Assembly (NCBI RefSeq): GCF_030815955.1
Contig: NZ_JAUSXK010000001.1
Span: forward strand, 558,001 to 622,000
DNA: 64,000 nt
Reading direction: 5' to 3'
Source of the DNA: Microbacterium murale
Lineage (GTDB): Bacteria > Actinomycetota > Actinomycetes > Actinomycetales > Microbacteriaceae
Below are positions 47,171 through 56,311 of the stretch, one piece after another. Within the stretch, counting starts at the first letter, position 1. Each line of letters begins with the position of its first letter. Below the pieces are notes generated by a model that did not search any database, had not been told where the DNA came from, and saw only the letters and a program-made list of their open reading frames with translations. The position numbers and the translations under genes were made by a program.

Positions 47171-47878
47171 CTACGCCGGGCAGGGCCCTGAAAGCGCGTC
47201 GACGATCGCTGCGGCGTCGTCCCCGAATCGGGCGTAGTGGTTCGGATCGGAGTTGACCTGCACGCGATGGATCGCGTACGAGGGCTCCATGTCCTGCCAC
47301 CCGGCGAGCCCGACGAGACGTCCGTAGAAGAGCGCGGCCGACGCCGCCGGATCCATCCTGGCCTCGACGCTGCCCCACCACTCCTGCTGCTGGAACAGAC
47401 CGATGCTGGTGGTGCGGGTGCCATCCGGATTGGTGAATCCGGATGTCTCCCAGTCGCCGTAGTCGATGTTGTGCAGGCTGCTCTCGCCCATGGCCGCCAT
47501 GATGCCGAGGATCTGGCCGTCGCGGGCGAACCCCTGCTCCGTCGCGGTGCGCATGATGATCGCCGCGTTCTCCAGCTGCTCCCCCTGCCAGCCCTCCACG
47601 CCGTCGGCAGGAAGCGCCTGCGGAGTGTCCACGCACACCGCAACAGGGTCGCGTGAGGTCGCCATCGGCAGGAGCACGATGAGGATGGCAGCGAGGGTGA
47701 GCGCGCCGAGCGTCAGGATGAGGGGCCGCGCACTGCGCCGAAGCCGTGAACCGGCCGCCGCGCTTCTGCTGGGCAGCCGGCGTCTCGTCTTCCGCTTCTT
47801 CGTGCGCTGCCGGGCCCGCGCGTTCGAGCTGACATGACGCGCCTTCCCGACCGCGGTACCGCGCGAACGCGGGGTCAC
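47171..47878 (-). CDS. Membrane-anchored muramidase/transglycosylase-like protein
   Basis: The 235 residues start with a very basic cytoplasmic tail (RARQRTKKRKTRRR), then one membrane segment at about 52-71, then an outside domain. That domain has AAIIMRTATEQGF, MAAMGESSLHNIDYGD with E132 as the candidate acid, and SIGLFQQQEWWG, a pattern seen in lysozyme-like cell-wall enzymes of actinobacteria and phage-type lysins. Cysteines near 82 and 233 could pair. The start is GTG 47878, overlapping the rhomboid stop by 4 bases (GTGA). Wall cleavage is inferred. Confidence 0.75.
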   Translation of the reverse strand: MTPRSRGTAVGKARHVSSNARARQRTKKRKTRRRLPSRSAAAGSRLRRSARPLILTLGALTLAAILIVLLPMATSRDPVAVCVDTPQALPADGVEGWQGEQLENAAIIMRTATEQGFARDGQILGIMAAMGESSLHNIDYGDWETSGFTNPDGTRTTSIGLFQQQEWWGSVEARMDPAASAALFYGRLVGLAGWQDMEPSYAIHRVQVNSDPNHYARFGDDAAAIVDALSGPCPA

Positions 47879-48486
47879 GCGCTGCGCCCTCCCTGACCGC
47901 GCGGACCCCGCGCTCCTGCGAGCGCGGCGACGCCACCGCCGATCGCACCGAACAGGTGCGCCTGCCAAGACACCCCTGGGCCCACGCCCACTATGCCGGT
48001 GAGCATCGACCCGCCGTACAGCACGAGCACTATCACGGCGATGAGGGCGTGCGCGATGCGGTGCGCGATCGGTCGTGGCGAGAAGACCCGCACGACGACG
48101 TAGGCGAAGTAGCCGAAGACCAGCACAGACGCGCCGACGGTGAGAGTGCCGGGCGCGTTGAGCAGCCAGGTGCCGACGCCGCCGACGAAGGCCGTGATGG
48201 CAGTGACCATCCAGAACCGCCCCGCGCCTTCGACGGCGATCAGGCAGCCCAGCACGAGCAATGGAAGCGTGTTGGCGATCAGATGCGGCCAGCCCGAGTG
48301 CAGCAGTGGTCCGAGCAGGAGGCCTTGAAGGCTGCCGAGGTCCCAGGACCGCAGGCCGAATCCGGTGAAGGATCCGGGAAGGATGACGTCGAGGAGCTGG
48401 ATCACCCACATCACCGCCACGAGTGCGACCGGCGATGCGAAGCGCACGAGTGCGCCCGAACGCGCAGAACTGGCGGGAGTGCTCAC
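47875..48486 (-). CDS. Rhomboid family intramembrane serine protease
   Basis: This 203-residue protein has six membrane segments. H63, H68 and N72 in LLHSGWPHLIANT form the typical helix-2 motif. The nucleophile is S120 in TVGASVLVFGY and the base is H177 in SWQAHLFGAIGG. The usual G-x-S-G is G-A-S-V here, so the glycine after the serine is replaced; activity is likely but unproven. It is coupled to the muramidase-like gene by GTGA and is divergent from moxR across a 289-bp gap in which I see no other gene. Confidence 0.88.
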   Translation of the reverse strand: MSTPASSARSGALVRFASPVALVAVMWVIQLLDVILPGSFTGFGLRSWDLGSLQGLLLGPLLHSGWPHLIANTLPLLVLGCLIAVEGAGRFWMVTAITAFVGGVGTWLLNAPGTLTVGASVLVFGYFAYVVVRVFSPRPIAHRIAHALIAVIVLVLYGGSMLTGIVGVGPGVSWQAHLFGAIGGGVAALAGARGPRGQGGRSA

Positions 48487-48775
48487 ACCACGATCCTCGC
48501 AGGAGAAGCTGAACAGAAGGTCGCTGTGCGAAAGAGCCGGGGAAAAGAAATGACCCTCCGCGCACCCAGCAGAGCCCGGTTACCCTTGCTACGTTTCCGT
48601 CCTGGGGGAATTGGCCTGGATGCTGCCACGCGGAGAGCCTCGAACAGTCTACCCGGCCTTCGGCGGAGTCACGAACCACGCCGAACAGGGAATGGAGACA
48701 TCCCCGGAGCAGACCGCACCCATGCGGGTTACGATCAATTCACGCGCACAGAAGCGCCGGGGCGAGAGGGAACGC

Positions 48776-49753
48776 ATGCACGACACCGAACCCGGGATCA
48801 CGGCCGCAGATTTCCGCGCGCAGACGTCCGCCATCCTGACCTCCGTCGGTGAAGTGATCGACGGAAAGCCGGACGCCGTGCGCAGCGCCCTGGCCTGCAT
48901 GCTGGCCGAGGGGCATCTGCTCATCGAGGATGTCCCCGGCGTCGGCAAGACGATGCTCGCCAGGGCTATCGCGGCGAGCGTCGACGCCACAGTGCGCCGT
49001 ATCCAGTTCACCCCGGACCTGCTGCCCGGCGATGTCACCGGCGTCTCGGTGTACAACCCTGTCGACCGCGAGTTCGAATTCAAGCCGGGTGCGGTGTTCG
49101 CGCAGATCGTGATCGCCGACGAGATCAACCGCTCTTCCCCCAAGACCCAGTCCGCTCTGCTCGAGGCCATGGAGGAGGGACAGGTCACGGTCGACGGTCG
49201 CACGCACCGGCTGCCCGACCCGTTCCTCGTGGTCGCCGCTCAGAACCCGCTCGAGATGGAAGGCACTTACGCGCTTCCGGAGGCTCAACGCGACCGCTTC
49301 ATGATGCGCATCTCGATGGGCTACCCGGATGCCGCGGCTGAGGCCCTCATGCTCCGCCAGCGCGACAGCGTCAATCCGCTCTCCGCGATCACCCCTGTCG
49401 CGGACGCGCGCTCGATCCGTCGGCTGATCGGCTTCGCGCGTGCGGTACATGTCTCTCCGGCCGTCGAGGAGTACGCCGTCGCGCTCTCGCAGGCCACCCG
49501 CACCGATCCGAGCCTGCATCTGGGCGCCAGCCCGCGAGCAACGCTCCAGCTGGTGCGCGCCGCCAAGGTGTGGGCGGCCCTTGACGGACGGGAGTTCGTG
49601 ATCCCCGACGATCTCACCGCGCTGCTGGTGCCCGTCTTCGCCCATCGTCTGCTCCCCGCCCGCGGGGTGCACCGTGCGGGTGCCCAGCCCGTGGAGGCGG
49701 CGCTCGCTCAGATCGTGGAACGCGTACGCGTTCCCTTGGCCGCCAGACTCTGA
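48776..49753 (+). CDS. MoxR family AAA+ ATPase
   Basis: MoxR ATPases act as chaperones for assembly of protein complexes and usually pair with DUF58 and transglutaminase genes, as here. The P-loop EDVPGVGKTM is at 51-60. FTPDLLPGDVTGVSVYN and VIADEINRSSPKTQSALLEAMEE (Walker B) and NPLEMEGTYALPEAQRDRF are family motifs. I start at ATG 48776 (325 residues) with GAGAGGG upstream; the frame is open 55 codons further left from a weak TTG and looks non-coding there. The DUF58 gene starts 1 bp after the stop. Confidence 0.94.
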   Translation: MHDTEPGITAADFRAQTSAILTSVGEVIDGKPDAVRSALACMLAEGHLLIEDVPGVGKTMLARAIAASVDATVRRIQFTPDLLPGDVTGVSVYNPVDREFEFKPGAVFAQIVIADEINRSSPKTQSALLEAMEEGQVTVDGRTHRLPDPFLVVAAQNPLEMEGTYALPEAQRDRFMMRISMGYPDAAAEALMLRQRDSVNPLSAITPVADARSIRRLIGFARAVHVSPAVEEYAVALSQATRTDPSLHLGASPRATLQLVRAAKVWAALDGREFVIPDDLTALLVPVFAHRLLPARGVHRAGAQPVEAALAQIVERVRVPLAARL

Positions 49754-49754
49754 C

Positions 49755-50966
49755 ATGAGCACGGCCGTGCGTCGACGCCGAGCTCTCACCGGCCGGGGTG
49801 CGGGCGCGCTGCTGGCCGGTCTGCTGTTGGTGATCGCTGCCAACCTGCTGGCAGCGCCCATCCTGCTCTATGTCGCACTGCTGCTCTTCCTGCTCGTCCT
49901 CTTCGCAGTCCTCGTCGTCCACATCCCTCGACGCAGCGGGCCGGTCACACGGCGCATCTCGACCGACCTCCTCACTGTCGGCGAGGAGTCCCAAGTGGCC
50001 GTGCGCTTCGATCTGCGCGCCCTGCGCATTCCGCACGGCATCTGGCACGACCAACTGCCTCCGGCGGTCTCCGGTGACGCCACCGGAGAGTTCCCTACCG
50101 ACAACGGCACCAGCATCCGCTACGCGATCACCGGCGTGCGCCGCGGCGTGTGGGCGGTGGGCCCACTGACGCTGCACACGATCGACCCGTTCGGGTTCGC
50201 GCAGCGCCAGCAGGAGTTCGGCGAGACCCGCACGGTCACCGTCGTCCCGGAAGTCGTGCCGCTCGCTCCGCTCAGTTCGAACATCGGTGCGGCCGGCGGC
50301 ACCGCGCACACGTCATCCACCAGGCTCGGGCAGGGCAGCGACAATCTGTCGCCGCGGTTCTATGTCTCCGGCGATTCGATGCGCCGCATCCACTGGCGGG
50401 CGACAGCGCACCGCGGTGATCTCATGGTGCGCCAGGAGGAGGAGGAGTCCAGCCCCGATGCGCTGGTGGTGCTCGACCGCACCGCCAGACGATGGGAACG
50501 CCAGGGCCCCACCGCCGACGTCGCCTTCGAGACCGCCGTCTCGGCGTGCGCCTCGGTCGCGCTCCACCTGGTGCAGGAGGGCTACGGCGTCGATGTCCTC
50601 GACTCGGCGGGAACGGTGCTCGGTCGGCTGCGCGGGCATGAGGACGATCGTGACGGACTGCTCGTGGCGCTGGCGATGGTCAGGCCGCAGGGCGAAGCCC
50701 GTGACATCGTCTCGCTGTTCGACGGCACGCCTCCCGGCCCGTTGGTACTGATCACCGGACACCTCGACGAAGAGGACGCTGCACTGCTGCGCCACGGCGG
50801 CGCCTCCGCCCCCATCCTGCTCATGACAGACCCCCTCCCCGGCGCAGCCGAGGCGGCTGCGCGACTCGGCTGGTCGTCCGCACCGCTGAGGGATGACATC
50901 GGTGCAGCGTGGGAAGACGCCCTCCCCGCTCGCATGGCGACGGGAGGCGGTCATGTCCAGCGCTGA
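49755..50966 (+). CDS. DUF58 membrane protein
   Basis: The 403 residues begin with two adjacent membrane segments (about 15-55). A long cytoplasmic or outer part follows with the DUF58 core SGDSMRRIHWRATAHRGDLMVRQ, the arginine-rich motif that defines the family, and a von Willebrand A-like stretch (DALVVLDRTARRW). The molecular role is unknown; the trio with MoxR and transglutaminase is widely conserved and may build or modify an envelope structure. The stop lies 14 bp inside the next gene. Confidence 0.9.
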   Translation: MSTAVRRRRALTGRGAGALLAGLLLVIAANLLAAPILLYVALLLFLLVLFAVLVVHIPRRSGPVTRRISTDLLTVGEESQVAVRFDLRALRIPHGIWHDQLPPAVSGDATGEFPTDNGTSIRYAITGVRRGVWAVGPLTLHTIDPFGFAQRQQEFGETRTVTVVPEVVPLAPLSSNIGAAGGTAHTSSTRLGQGSDNLSPRFYVSGDSMRRIHWRATAHRGDLMVRQEEEESSPDALVVLDRTARRWERQGPTADVAFETAVSACASVALHLVQEGYGVDVLDSAGTVLGRLRGHEDDRDGLLVALAMVRPQGEARDIVSLFDGTPPGPLVLITGHLDEEDAALLRHGGASAPILLMTDPLPGAAEAAARLGWSSAPLRDDIGAAWEDALPARMATGGGHVQR

Positions 50967-53187
50967 GCAGCGTCGCGCACCCTGGGCCGATGCTGTCGCT
51001 GCTGCCGAGAGCCGAGAACGCACGCTGGCGATCGCCGTGCTCACTGCCTGCGCGGGTTTCGTCGCGCTGTGGCCGTACACCTCCGTCATCGCGGCGGGAA
51101 CCTGGTCGATCGTGAGCGTCGTCATCATCATCGTCGTCGCGGCCACCGGCGCCGCGACGCGCTACCTGTGCGCCCGCCGCCGCGGAAAGGAGGCCTGGAC
51201 TCTGCTCGCCCAGGTGATCGTCGCGATCTTCGCCCTCACCCTGCTCCTGTTGCCGCAGGGAGCAGTGCTCGGCGTCATCCCGACCGGCTCGACGCTGCGC
51301 GCGCTGCCCCCGCTCGCCGCTCAGGCGTTCGAACAGGTGCAGTTCGGCACGGCGCCGCTGGACGACACCCCTGCGATCCGCACGATGATCGCGACCGGGT
51401 TCGCGGTGATCATGATCCTTCTGGATCACCTGATCGCCCAGCGGATCGCGCTGCTCGCCACGATCCTGGTCACGGCGGTGGGCGCGCTGCCGATGATCAT
51501 CTCATTCGGCGATGCCAACATCCCCTGGTTCGTGATGCTGGCGATCCTCACGCTGTTCCTGCTGCGGCACAGCACGCGTCACGACCGCCGAGGTCCACGC
51601 CGCGCTTCGGTCGGCGTCGCGCTCGGCGTCGGCTCCGCCGCGATCGTCACCGCCCTCGTCATCACGCCGACCCTGCCCGTCTCTGCCAGCTGGGTCGGCT
51701 CGGGTACTGCGGTGGAGCTCAATCCGTCGCTGCGGCTCGGTGACGATCTGCGTCGCCCGGTGCCCACTGACGCCATCACGCTGGCCACCACCGCTGCGAC
51801 AGCTCCTTATCTGCGAATCGCAACGCTGTCGGGGTTCGACGGGCGAGTGTGGCACGCGGACGAAGGAGAGACCCAGTCCCTCTCGGACGGCTTCGGTGAA
51901 GGCGAATGGTCAGGCGATGTCGCCACCGCCGAGCAGCGCACGTCGATTCGCGTCGTCGGCGTCTCGAGCTCCTGGCTGCCTGTGCCGTATCCGGCGACGA
52001 AAGTCGCCGGAGTGTCGTCAGGATGGGAGATCATGCCGACCAATCGCACCGTGGTCTCTGAGTCCCGCGACGCGGCGGGCGAGGACTACACGGTGACGGC
52101 CGCCACAGTGCAGCCGACGCTCGAGCAGATCCGCGCCTCCGCAGCCTCTCTCGATCCCGATGACGCGTCCGGCCAGGAGGATCTTCCGGAGGTGATCGCC
52201 GAGACGGCGCGCGAGGTGACGGCCGGCGCCGAGAACGACTACGACCGTATGATCGCGCTGCAGGCGTGGTTCCGCTCGGAGTTCTCCTACTCGCTGGACG
52301 CTCCGGTGGATGGGGGCTTCGACGGAACCGGCGCAGACGCGATCGCAGACTTCCTCGAGGTGCGGTCTGGCTACTGCATCCACTTCGCCGGGGCCTTCGC
52401 GTTGATGGCGCAGTCACTCGATCTCCCCGTGCGAATCGTGGTCGGCTATCTTCCGGGACGGCTCGCCGACGAGAAACGCGGCGATGAGTTCGTCTACGTC
52501 GTCAGCAGCGACCAGCTGCATGCGTGGCCGGAGGTGCGCTTCGAGGGCATCGGCTGGGTGCCGTTCGAGCCGACGGCCTCACTCGGGGTGCCGACGGGGT
52601 TCGAGCCAGCGGCCGACGAGGGCGGTTCGACCTCCGGACCGGCGACTCCGGCGCCGAGTGCGGCACCGTCGACGGCCTCCTCGAGCGGACCTGAGCTCGA
52701 CGACGAGCTGGATGACTCGTCCGCCTCCGGCGGCGGCTCACTGCAACGGCTGAACCCGGTACCGGTGATGCTCGGCACCGCGGGGGTGCTGCTCGTGCTG
52801 GCGCTTCCGGCGTTGATCAGGATGATCGTCCGGGGGTGGCGCCGCTCACGTGCGCGCGCCGGCGACGCCGTGACCGTGTGGCGCGAGCTTCGTGCCACGC
52901 TGATCGATCTGCGCCTGCCGGTGTCGGATGCGGACTCACCGCGCGCGCGGGGCACCGGACTCATCGAACGCGGTGCGGATCCGGAGGCGGTGCGTTCGCT
53001 GGTCGACGCCGTGGAGCGCGCGAGCTACGCTGCGGGCACCGACGATGCCGTCGACCTGACACCTGCGCTCGCCAGGGTCAGCGTCGATCTGCGTCGCCAC
53101 GTCGATGCGCGCTCCCGCGCTGCGGCACTATTGCTGCCGCTCTCGCTGCTCACCGTCGACACATCGCGCGTCGCGGTCCACTCCTGA
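50953..53187 (+). CDS. TgpA-like transglutaminase membrane protein
   Basis: The 744 residues start with several membrane segments (about 25-225), followed by an outside region, a transglutaminase core and a C-terminal membrane segment near 605-625. The core has C475 in RSGYCIHFAGAFA and H523 in LHAWPEV; the third position, usually Asp, falls in GWVPFEPT. A Pro/Ser/Asp-rich linker separates the core from the last helix. The ATG at 50953 lies inside the DUF58 end (14-bp overlap). Cross-linking or peptidase activity at the cell surface is inferred from the family. Confidence 0.92.
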   Translation: MSSAEQRRAPWADAVAAAESRERTLAIAVLTACAGFVALWPYTSVIAAGTWSIVSVVIIIVVAATGAATRYLCARRRGKEAWTLLAQVIVAIFALTLLLLPQGAVLGVIPTGSTLRALPPLAAQAFEQVQFGTAPLDDTPAIRTMIATGFAVIMILLDHLIAQRIALLATILVTAVGALPMIISFGDANIPWFVMLAILTLFLLRHSTRHDRRGPRRASVGVALGVGSAAIVTALVITPTLPVSASWVGSGTAVELNPSLRLGDDLRRPVPTDAITLATTAATAPYLRIATLSGFDGRVWHADEGETQSLSDGFGEGEWSGDVATAEQRTSIRVVGVSSSWLPVPYPATKVAGVSSGWEIMPTNRTVVSESRDAAGEDYTVTAATVQPTLEQIRASAASLDPDDASGQEDLPEVIAETAREVTAGAENDYDRMIALQAWFRSEFSYSLDAPVDGGFDGTGADAIADFLEVRSGYCIHFAGAFALMAQSLDLPVRIVVGYLPGRLADEKRGDEFVYVVSSDQLHAWPEVRFEGIGWVPFEPTASLGVPTGFEPAADEGGSTSGPATPAPSAAPSTASSSGPELDDELDDSSASGGGSLQRLNPVPVMLGTAGVLLVLALPALIRMIVRGWRRSRARAGDAVTVWRELRATLIDLRLPVSDADSPRARGTGLIERGADPEAVRSLVDAVERASYAAGTDDAVDLTPALARVSVDLRRHVDARSRAAALLLPLSLLTVDTSRVAVHS

Positions 53188-53210
53188 TTGCATGCCGGTC
53201 TGCTCATGAA

Positions 53211-54107
53211 TCACGCCGGCGCCGTCGCGTGCTCATCGCACGCCACGGCGTCGCAGCCGTCGCATACGACGAACTGGCTGCGGCAAGCGGCATCCGGGCA
53301 GTTCGCCGTGCGCTTGGTCGGGGCGCCGCATCCGACGCACGTGCCGATCACAGTGGTGTGATCGCTGAAATCGACCGAGCCGCGCTTGTCGAAGACGTAG
53401 AGCGACCCGTCCCACAGTCCGTCGTCGCCGAAGCGTTCCCCGTACCGGACGATGCCGCCCTCGAGTTGGTACACCTCGCCGAAGCCCCGTGCGGTCATGA
53501 GACTCGACAGCACCTCGCAGCGGATCCCGCCGGTGCAGTACGTGACGACGGGCTTGCCCTTGAGATCGTCGTAGGCCCCCGAGTCCAGCAGCTGAACGAA
53601 ATCACGGGTCGTCTCGGTGTCGGGAACGACCGCACCGCGGAAGCGGCCGATCTCCGCCTCGAGCGCGTTGCGGCCATCGAAGAACACGACGTCATCACGT
53701 GACTGCACGAGGTCGTGCAGTTCATCCGGGCTCAGCCTCGTGCCACCGCCGACGACTCCGTGCTCATCGACCTGCAGCTCCCCCGGCGCGCCGAAGGACA
53801 CGATCTCATCGCGCACTTTGACACTGAGTTTGGGGAAGTCCACGCTGAGCCCTGCGTCATCGAGTCCGGTGCCCTCGCTCCACTTGATGTCGACGTCTTT
53901 GAACGCCGGGTAGGAACGGAATGAACGCGCCCACTTCTTGAGCGCAGGAAGATCGCCGCCGAGCGTGCCGTTGACGCCGTCTTTCGAGATGAGCAACCGA
54001 CCGCGCAGTCCCAGCGCCGCGCCGAGGTCGCGCTGCCACAGGCGGATCGCCTCGGGGTCGGCGAGCGGCGCGAACGCATAGAAGAGGACGATCTTGGGTG
54101 TGGCCAC
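53211..54107 (-). CDS. trhO: tRNA uridine(34) hydroxylase TrhO (rhodanese family)
   Basis: TrhO (formerly YceA) hydroxylates U34 of certain tRNAs using prephenate-independent oxygen chemistry. The N-terminal acylphosphatase-like domain (1-95) has [16 protein letters not shown]. The rhodanese domain follows with active C191 in [12 protein letters not shown] and C197. A C-terminal cysteine cluster ([23 protein letters not shown]) looks like a zinc site. The 298 residues are typical. It is convergent with the transglutaminase operon. Confidence 0.9.
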   Translation of the reverse strand: MATPKIVLFYAFAPLADPEAIRLWQRDLGAALGLRGRLLISKDGVNGTLGGDLPALKKWARSFRSYPAFKDVDIKWSEGTGLDDAGLSVDFPKLSVKVRDEIVSFGAPGELQVDEHGVVGGGTRLSPDELHDLVQSRDDVVFFDGRNALEAEIGRFRGAVVPDTETTRDFVQLLDSGAYDDLKGKPVVTYCTGGIRCEVLSSLMTARGFGEVYQLEGGIVRYGERFGDDGLWDGSLYVFDKRGSVDFSDHTTVIGTCVGCGAPTKRTANCPDAACRSQFVVCDGCDAVACDEHATAPA

Positions 54108-54132
54108 CCTGCGATTTTACGCGGGCTGCGAT

Positions 54133-55419
54133 CTAGCGGCGTCTGCGCGCCCATGCGCCGGCGGACTCGCTCGACAGGCACAGCAGCGTGATGGCCTGGA
54201 CGGATGCCGTGAGCAGAGTCCAGTCCAGGCCGAGCGTGGCACTGCCGTCCAGATAGTCGATCGCCATGAAGAGGATCTGCAACGCGACGAGCACTATCAG
54301 CACCGCGCGAGATCTGCGGCCGCGACGCAGTACGAGCCAGGCCATTATGAGCTGCCAGATCATGAACGATCCGAACACCCCGGCGACGACGATGATCAGC
54401 ACCAGCTCGTCCGGTTCCGAGTCGGCGAGCAGCTGCCAGAAGGTTCCGTCGGTCAGCACGTCGACCAATTGGATGACGGTGACGAGAGCGATGAGCATCA
54501 CAGCGGTGATCACCGACAGCGGAGCTCGAGCGATCTGACGCGCGGTCCCCGATTCGGGCTGCACCACGGCCACGGGCTCAGGCGGCACGGTGCGGGAGAC
54601 GTCGACGATGGGGAGGTTGCCATCGGTCACGAACCGGTCGCCACCGCCGTTGCGCGAATGGTATCCGGTCGTGAAATCTCGAAGAAGGCGCACAGTGACC
54701 TCACTGTCCGCACTCTGCGCTGTCGTGACCACATGGTCGCGTTCGACATCGGTGTTCTGATCGATGCGATGCGTGACCTGCAGGGTGAACAGCGACAGAC
54801 CCACATCCGTGTCGTAGGTCGCCGCTCCCAGCCAATCGGCATGCGCGCCGCCGGGCAGCAGCCAGCCGGGCGGGCTGTGCCAGAAGCGCACGTGGTGGCG
54901 CTGCTTCGGATTGCCCTCCACCTCCTGCTGATACGCGACGTCGTGCCGCCGGCCGAACAGCATGAGCGGCGACACCGGCGCAGTGGCGTAACTGCGCCGG
55001 GTGAGGGTCGATGCGATGATGCGCCACGTCGACACCGCCGTGATCTCGTCAGCACGATGCCATCCGGCAGTGGTCATGACATGGTCGAGCTGAGCACCCG
55101 AGCCGTCCACACCGAGGTTCACCGGGTCGCCGAGCAACCCGTCGGCGGTGCGGGTACGCCCGAAGAAGTAGTCCGGCACGTAGAGGTCGGAGAGCATCCG
55201 ATGCAGCCGCGGAAGCACGAGATACGCAGTGATCGCCCAGATCGGGATGAACCAGACCAGCGCCCAGGGGGTGCGCACCCCTTGGATCGCGATGATGACA
55301 GCCATCCAGACCGCGGCCGCCGTTCCGACGAGGAATGTCGTCCGATCGAACACCGTCGCCGGCGGCAGCGGCTGCTGCATCTGCAGCATCCAGCGCCTGC
55401 GGTGCGGAAGCTCGTTCAC
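54133..55419 (-). CDS. LssY-C domain membrane protein
   Basis: Two N-terminal membrane segments (about 25-70) are followed by the LssY C-terminal domain (about 95-235), seen as GDPVNLGVDGSGAQLDHVM, GWHRADEITAVSTW and HHVRFWHSPPGW, and then four further membrane segments (about 300-420). LssY was named in a Legionella type I secretion locus, where the domain follows a DedA or PAP2 part; here neither is fused, though a PAP2 gene lies 0.9 kb away. The function is unknown. The gene stands alone, with trhO 25 bp downstream. Confidence 0.8.
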   Translation of the reverse strand: MNELPHRRRWMLQMQQPLPPATVFDRTTFLVGTAAAVWMAVIIAIQGVRTPWALVWFIPIWAITAYLVLPRLHRMLSDLYVPDYFFGRTRTADGLLGDPVNLGVDGSGAQLDHVMTTAGWHRADEITAVSTWRIIASTLTRRSYATAPVSPLMLFGRRHDVAYQQEVEGNPKQRHHVRFWHSPPGWLLPGGAHADWLGAATYDTDVGLSLFTLQVTHRIDQNTDVERDHVVTTAQSADSEVTVRLLRDFTTGYHSRNGGGDRFVTDGNLPIVDVSRTVPPEPVAVVQPESGTARQIARAPLSVITAVMLIALVTVIQLVDVLTDGTFWQLLADSEPDELVLIIVVAGVFGSFMIWQLIMAWLVLRRGRRSRAVLIVLVALQILFMAIDYLDGSATLGLDWTLLTASVQAITLLCLSSESAGAWARRRR

Positions 55420-55527
55420 GCGTTCTCCCTGTGCGAGTCGATCACGGTGTCTCCCTCACCCTATGGCGCTGACAGCGGCTGGCGCAGGCGGCTTCAGCGA
55501 TCGGATAGACTGTTGAGGTTGTTCCTT

Positions 55528-55615
55528 GGTGACGTGTCCGAGCGGCCGAAGGAGCACGCTTGGAAAGCGTGTGTTGTGCAAGCAACCGCGGGTTCGAATC
55601 CCGCCGTCACCGCCA
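55528..55615 (+). tRNA. tRNA-Ser (anticodon GGA)
   Basis: This is a class II tRNA with a long variable arm. The acceptor stem pairs ggtgacg (55528-55534) with cgtcacc (55605-55611), then G and an encoded CCA. The anticodon stem cacgc/gcgtg encloses ttGGAaa, giving GGA for serine. The T-arm cgggttcgaatcccg is canonical. A TAGACT -10 box lies at 55506-55511, the same hexamer as before tRNA-Pro. Confidence 0.96.
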
Positions 55616-55658
55616 AACACCTGAGGGGCTCCGCATCAGCGGAGCCCCTCAGGTGTTT
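55615..55658 (+). terminator. Terminator after tRNA-Ser
   Basis: Two 20-bp perfect arms (55615-55634 and 55639-55658) have a 4-base loop and begin and end in A3 and T3. The first arm starts at the last base of the encoded CCA. It may also serve the convergent GNAT gene. Confidence 0.9.
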
Positions 55659-55692
55659 ATCGTGAGCTGGGGATTCAGAGCCACTCCGGCTT

Positions 55693-56301
55693 CTACTCCC
55701 CCGTGGTGAAGCGTTCCCCATAGCTCTGCCCGCCGGCCTCAGCGGGCAGACGCTCCATTCCGAGTCGCTCATAGAACGCTGCCGCGCCTTTGTTCGCAGG
55801 GTCCATGCCGAGGTGCAGACCTTTCACACCGCGCCGGCGGAGCTCTGCGAACAGCGTTTCGATCAGCCGGCGCCCGAGGCCCTGCCCCTGCGTCTCCGGC
55901 AGCAGATCGATGTGCAGATGTGCCGGGTAGTGGCCTGTGTTCGGATTCTGTCCCGGCCCCCGCCGATACCCGTACTCGATCATCTTCTCTTCCGGACTCT
56001 CCGGATTCTCCGGTCGAGGGAAGCGTGCTGCGAACTGGGGCCACCACTCATCGCGGAACCACCGCTCGAATTCGTCGGTGTCATCCGTCGCGACGATGTA
56101 GCCGATCGCTCGGCCGTCGTCAGCCTCGACGATCCACGCGAGATCCGGATGCCGTTCGACGTACGGCACTGCGAACAGCAGCCCCCAGAGGTCGTCGTCG
56201 CTGAAGACGCCGGTGGCGTCCGTGCCGGCCTTCGCGGTCTTCAGGCAGATGTCGAACATCGCCGAGCGGTCTTCGGGTCGATACGAACGGATGCTGGTCA
56301 C
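55693..56301 (-). CDS. GNAT family N-acetyltransferase
   Basis: The 202-residue protein has the acetyl-CoA fold. The opening SIRSYRPEDRSAMFDICLKT is a common GNAT start. The coenzyme-A loop is HLHIDLLPETQGQGLGRRL, with Q/R-x-x-G-x-G/A in QGQGLG. GMDPANKGAAAFYERLGMERL is motif B. Family members near this type include protein O-GlcNAcase-associated acetyltransferases; the substrate is not known. PAP2 lies 10 bp upstream on the same strand. Confidence 0.9.
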   Translation of the reverse strand: MTSIRSYRPEDRSAMFDICLKTAKAGTDATGVFSDDDLWGLLFAVPYVERHPDLAWIVEADDGRAIGYIVATDDTDEFERWFRDEWWPQFAARFPRPENPESPEEKMIEYGYRRGPGQNPNTGHYPAHLHIDLLPETQGQGLGRRLIETLFAELRRRGVKGLHLGMDPANKGAAAFYERLGMERLPAEAGGQSYGERFTTGE

Positions 56302-56311
56302 AACAGGCTCC

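Noticed and set aside
47879..48679. Upstream extension of the muramidase-like frame over the rhomboid gene
   Set aside because: The extension is arginine-rich and lies in the wrong frame of a clear rhomboid; the GTG at 47878 is the natural coupled start.
48487..48775. Riboswitch in the 289-bp moxR leader
   Set aside because: A TTTCCGTC stretch recalled a c-di-AMP riboswitch, but the other conserved blocks of that class are not present.
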